From contig NZ_BMMV01000002.1 of assembly GCF_014646115.1 (NCBI RefSeq), forward strand, positions 421,585 through 485,584: DNA of 64,000 nt, read 5' to 3'. This document shows positions 62,140 through 64,000 of the stretch, piece after piece. The notes beneath the pieces are model-generated. The model did no database searches. It was not told the origin of the DNA and was given only the letters and a program-made list of their open reading frames with translations. Position 1 is the first letter of the stretch, and each line of letters opens with the position of its first letter. Source of the stretch: Streptomyces camponoticapitis. GTDB lineage: Bacteria; Actinomycetota; Actinomycetes; Streptomycetales; Streptomycetaceae. Position numbers and translations under genes: made by a program.

Positions 62140-63177
62140 ATGGACAACGGGCCGAGCTCCGCACGTTACTTGGCTCTCGTTCTGGGATTCGTCACCTTCG
62201 CGTTCAGCGCCTCGCTCCTGCTGACCGATGTCCCGGCCCCCGGGAAGTGGCTGGGCGCCGGTATCGGTATGGCCGGGGGCGCGGCCGTCTTCGCCGGCGC
62301 GTGCGTTCAGAGCGCCTGGTCCGCCCGGTACGGGAAGCCGCGGCCGGTCAGGGCAAGCGTGACCTTGACCGGCGATGAGGCCCGGCAGGGAGCCGTCAGG
62401 ACGGTGTCCTTCAAGGCCCGGACGCGTTGCGCCGGATGCGATGGCACGGGCCGGAGCGGACCGTCGTCCTGCCGGAGGTGCCGGGGGAGTGGACTGGGGA
62501 CGTTCGGTCAGCACGCGCGCCGGATCCAGGTCCCTGCAGGCGTCAGGGACCACAGCGAGTTGACGGTGCGGAGCATGGGGGCTCCCGGCGGCCGGCAGAA
62601 TCCGAACGGAGATCTGCTGCTGGCCGTGCGGATCTCCGGCAGCCGGAGAGAAAAGCCGACGGGACAGCCGACCCGGACGGCCGGCCACGAAGGGCGCGAC
62701 CCCAGGATTCGCCGACCTCATGAGCGTTCCGTGTCCGACGACGCGTTTCTGGTCACCGTCGTGACAACTCCCGGCCCTTCCGGCCCTGGACCGGATCCTG
62801 CCCCCGAGGTCCGGGCGGTCGGCCCGGTCACCGTTCGCAACCGCCAGGGGGATTCCGAGTTCGCCGTGACGTCGTCCGGGATGGTCGTGCGGGACAAATG
62901 GCCCCGCCCTGGCGGCGGCGCCCGCTGGAAGATCAGGGTGGACCTGCGGTGGGACGACATCGTCGGCCTGGGATTCGACTACGGCAGCCACGACTCCGTG
63001 GTGTCGCTTTGGGCGGTGTCAGCAAGTAGCGGCCAGCGACAGCACATCGTGGACGCCCGCGACTTCACACGTAGTCAGTGGGACGAGTTGGCGCGCAGCA
63101 CCGCGCCCCTGACCAACGGCCGCCTGGCCATCGACCTCACGCAACTCGACCACCCGGGCACACCGCGAGACGCCTGA
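62140..63177 (+). CDS. Membrane-anchored DnaJ-like zinc-finger protein without J domain
   Basis: A 345-residue protein. Two membrane helices occupy about residues 10-29 and 37-57. Residues 70-165 match the DnaJ substrate-binding region: ASVTLTGDEARQGAVRTVSFKARTRCAGCDGTG with C97/C100, then C111/C114 (SCRRCRGSGLG), and RRIQVPAGVRDHSELTVRSMGAPGGRQNPNGDLLLAVRI. Only two of DnaJ's four CxxCxGxG modules are present, and no HPD J domain exists. The C-terminal 140 residues (RWDDIVGLGFDYGSHDSVVSLWAV) look like a separate beta-rich domain. ATG 62140 has GGAGGA upstream. Possibly a membrane-bound chaperone-like factor. Confidence 0.78.
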   Translation: MDNGPSSARYLALVLGFVTFAFSASLLLTDVPAPGKWLGAGIGMAGGAAVFAGACVQSAWSARYGKPRPVRASVTLTGDEARQGAVRTVSFKARTRCAGCDGTGRSGPSSCRRCRGSGLGTFGQHARRIQVPAGVRDHSELTVRSMGAPGGRQNPNGDLLLAVRISGSRREKPTGQPTRTAGHEGRDPRIRRPHERSVSDDAFLVTVVTTPGPSGPGPDPAPEVRAVGPVTVRNRQGDSEFAVTSSGMVVRDKWPRPGGGARWKIRVDLRWDDIVGLGFDYGSHDSVVSLWAVSASSGQRQHIVDARDFTRSQWDELARSTAPLTNGRLAIDLTQLDHPGTPRDA

Positions 63178-63196
63178 GCGGGCCAGAGGCCGAGCA

Positions 63197-63334
63197 GTGA
63201 TCGCTGATGTGATGTGGGACCGAATCTGTTACCACCTGCGGCGCGCCCGTACCGGTGGTGGGCCACCCGCCTTCGACGCCGGGACAGACAAGCTGCTCAA
63301 CACAGTCGAACGGTGCATCCACCGGCTCAAGTGA
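63197..63334 (+). CDS. Possible small protein, 45 residues
   Basis: GTG 63197 opens a short frame reading VIADVMWDRICYHLRRARTG, then GPPAFDAGTDKLLNTVERCIHRLK. GAGGCCGAG just upstream could serve as ribosome binding site. It lies between two rightward genes and has protein-like composition, but no homologue was recognised. Confidence 0.3.
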   Translation: MIADVMWDRICYHLRRARTGGGPPAFDAGTDKLLNTVERCIHRLK

Positions 63335-63346
63335 CAGCATGCGGCA

Positions 63347-63832
63347 ATGGCTTTCCGACACCCCGACGGCGAATACACCATCACCGCGATGTACTCCGTG
63401 CCCGATGACGCCTGGTATCTGGAACTGGATCTTTCGGCCGGGCAACGGATCCTCGTGACCGCAATCGTCCCCGACGAGGATCCGTCACGGGAGCCGACGG
63501 TGTGCTTCAACCCCCGCGGCGGGCACGTGGACGTCCCGTACGAGGTCATGCGCTGGTTCATGCACCAGGTCGACGAAGAAATCCGCACCTCCCGTGCCTG
63601 GATGCGGCTGAGGCCCGATCTCGTTGAGATCGTCTACCGACTCCGTCAGGAGCACATGGGCGCCATCGACGATGACGCCTTTCCTCATGTCCTGGCGGAG
63701 GTGCGCGCCACGGTCCCCGAGGCAGACCTCCGCGCCGTTCTGGAGGCCGCTTTCGGACGGCGTCCTGACGGCGCCACCATGGACCATTCGCGAGCGCCCG
63801 ACTCCGCAGCCGGTCGAGGAGGCACTGCCTAG
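63347..63832 (+). CDS. Hypothetical protein, 161 residues, ending at an IS junction
   Basis: A soluble protein (TITAMYSVPDDAWYLELDLSAGQRILVTAIVPDEDP ... YEVMRWFMHQVDEEIRTSRAWMRLRPDLVEIVYRLRQEHMG). No domain recognised. The TAG stop (63830-63832) lies inside CTAGGGCGTGT, the left end of the IS5-family element, so the native C-terminus may have been replaced or merely preserved. The last residues (SAAGRGGTA) are low complexity. Confidence 0.65.
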   Translation: MAFRHPDGEYTITAMYSVPDDAWYLELDLSAGQRILVTAIVPDEDPSREPTVCFNPRGGHVDVPYEVMRWFMHQVDEEIRTSRAWMRLRPDLVEIVYRLRQEHMGAIDDDAFPHVLAEVRATVPEADLRAVLEAAFGRRPDGATMDHSRAPDSAAGRGGTA

Positions 63833-64000
63833 GGCGTGTCCGCAAAGTCTGTTGGTCGTTGGTAAGTCGTGGTGAGACGTCATGAGTTGACTGATGAGGC
63901 GTGGGCTGTGGTGGAGCCGTTGCTGCCGCGGGCGCGGATGGGGCGTCCCGTCCGTGACCGGCGTCAGGTGGTCGACGGGATTCTGTGGAAGCTGTCGACC
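63832..64000 (+). mobile_element. IS5-family insertion sequence, left end, cut by the window edge
   Basis: Begins with GGGCGTGTCCGCAAAGTCT and contains the start of a transposase gene at GTG 63872. It is inserted at a CTAG, like the remnants at 18585 and 51799. The right end is outside the window. Confidence 0.8.
63872..64000 (+). CDS. IS5-family transposase, N-terminal part
   Basis: Forty-three codons are visible: RRHELTDEAWAVVEPLLPRA, RMGRPVRDRRQVVDGILWKL, the standard DUF4096-like N-terminus of IS5/IS427-group transposases. The catalytic DDE residues lie beyond the window. It differs from the remnant at 51845 in sequence, so it is a different copy or subfamily. Confidence 0.85.
   Translation, partial: MRRHELTDEAWAVVEPLLPRARMGRPVRDRRQVVDGILWKLST

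Overview
The window reads as Streptomyces (or a close actinomycete): base composition is strongly GC-rich with G/C in almost every third codon position, starts are often GTG, genes are coupled by ATGA/GTGA overlaps, and several families are typical of streptomycetes (an SsgI-free but otherwise classic set: SigB-type sigma factor, SpoIIE phosphatase, DUF6480-like protein, SapA-like spore protein, a sortase-E LAATG protein, a Zur-controlled set of zinc-free ribosomal proteins, Ku). The many IS remnants, decayed genes and unrelated regulator/enzyme pairs look like accessory DNA, for example a chromosome arm, but that placement is inference.

Layout. 1-3141: the end of a NitT/TauT-type ABC importer operon (binding protein cut by the window edge, two permeases, ATPase), followed by a PPOX flavin/F420 protein and a three-gene molybdenum hydroxylase of the PaoABC type (3804-7496). 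7593-11410: zinc alcohol dehydrogenase, small membrane protein, aldo/keto reductase and a divergent HTH regulator. 11506-17659: a 1292-residue STAND-type ATPase with 18 TPR units, then a GAF-PAS-GAF-SpoIIE phosphatase. 18022-22895: secreted peptidoglycan-binding protein, SGNH hydrolase, second alcohol dehydrogenase with a TetR regulator, NmrA-like protein. 23294-25793: the zinc-starvation locus (S14, L28 leftward; L33, L31, CobW-like protein, S18 rightward) around one Zur box. 25916-34605: mostly transport and regulation (VOC pseudogene, MerR, LAATG surface protein, MFS, MerR-methyltransferase fusion, two APH-like kinases, HxlR and an imine-reductase-like enzyme).

34744-43235 is rich in broken genes: a frameshifted SnoaL-like gene, a beta-helix secreted protein with a nonsense codon plus a frameshift, and a tetR/SDR pair fused by a deletion. 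Intact genes there include SRPBCC and DUF1801 proteins, a GlsB-type membrane protein, and a divergent AhpD-like/MocR pair. 43479-49646: MFS, then a leftward DrrA-DrrB-MerR efflux operon and an OmpR-family two-component system. 50107-57361: small secreted proteins, a Nudix hydrolase, IS5 and IS256 remnants, a frameshifted membrane protein and a broken SUKH gene. 57609-64000: SigB-type sigma factor, Ku, a TetR/VOC pair with a clear double operator, a membrane DnaJ-like zinc-finger protein, and the start of an IS5-family element running off the end.

Functional links visible in the DNA: regulator-target pairs with recognisable operators (Zur box in the rpmG promoter; MerR 19-bp-spacer promoter in front of the methyltransferase fusion; MerR-type dyad in front of drrA; twin palindromes between tetR and VOC; a GNNT-N15-GGGTAT sigma-B promoter before sigB). 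All names rest on reading the translated sequence; no database search was possible.
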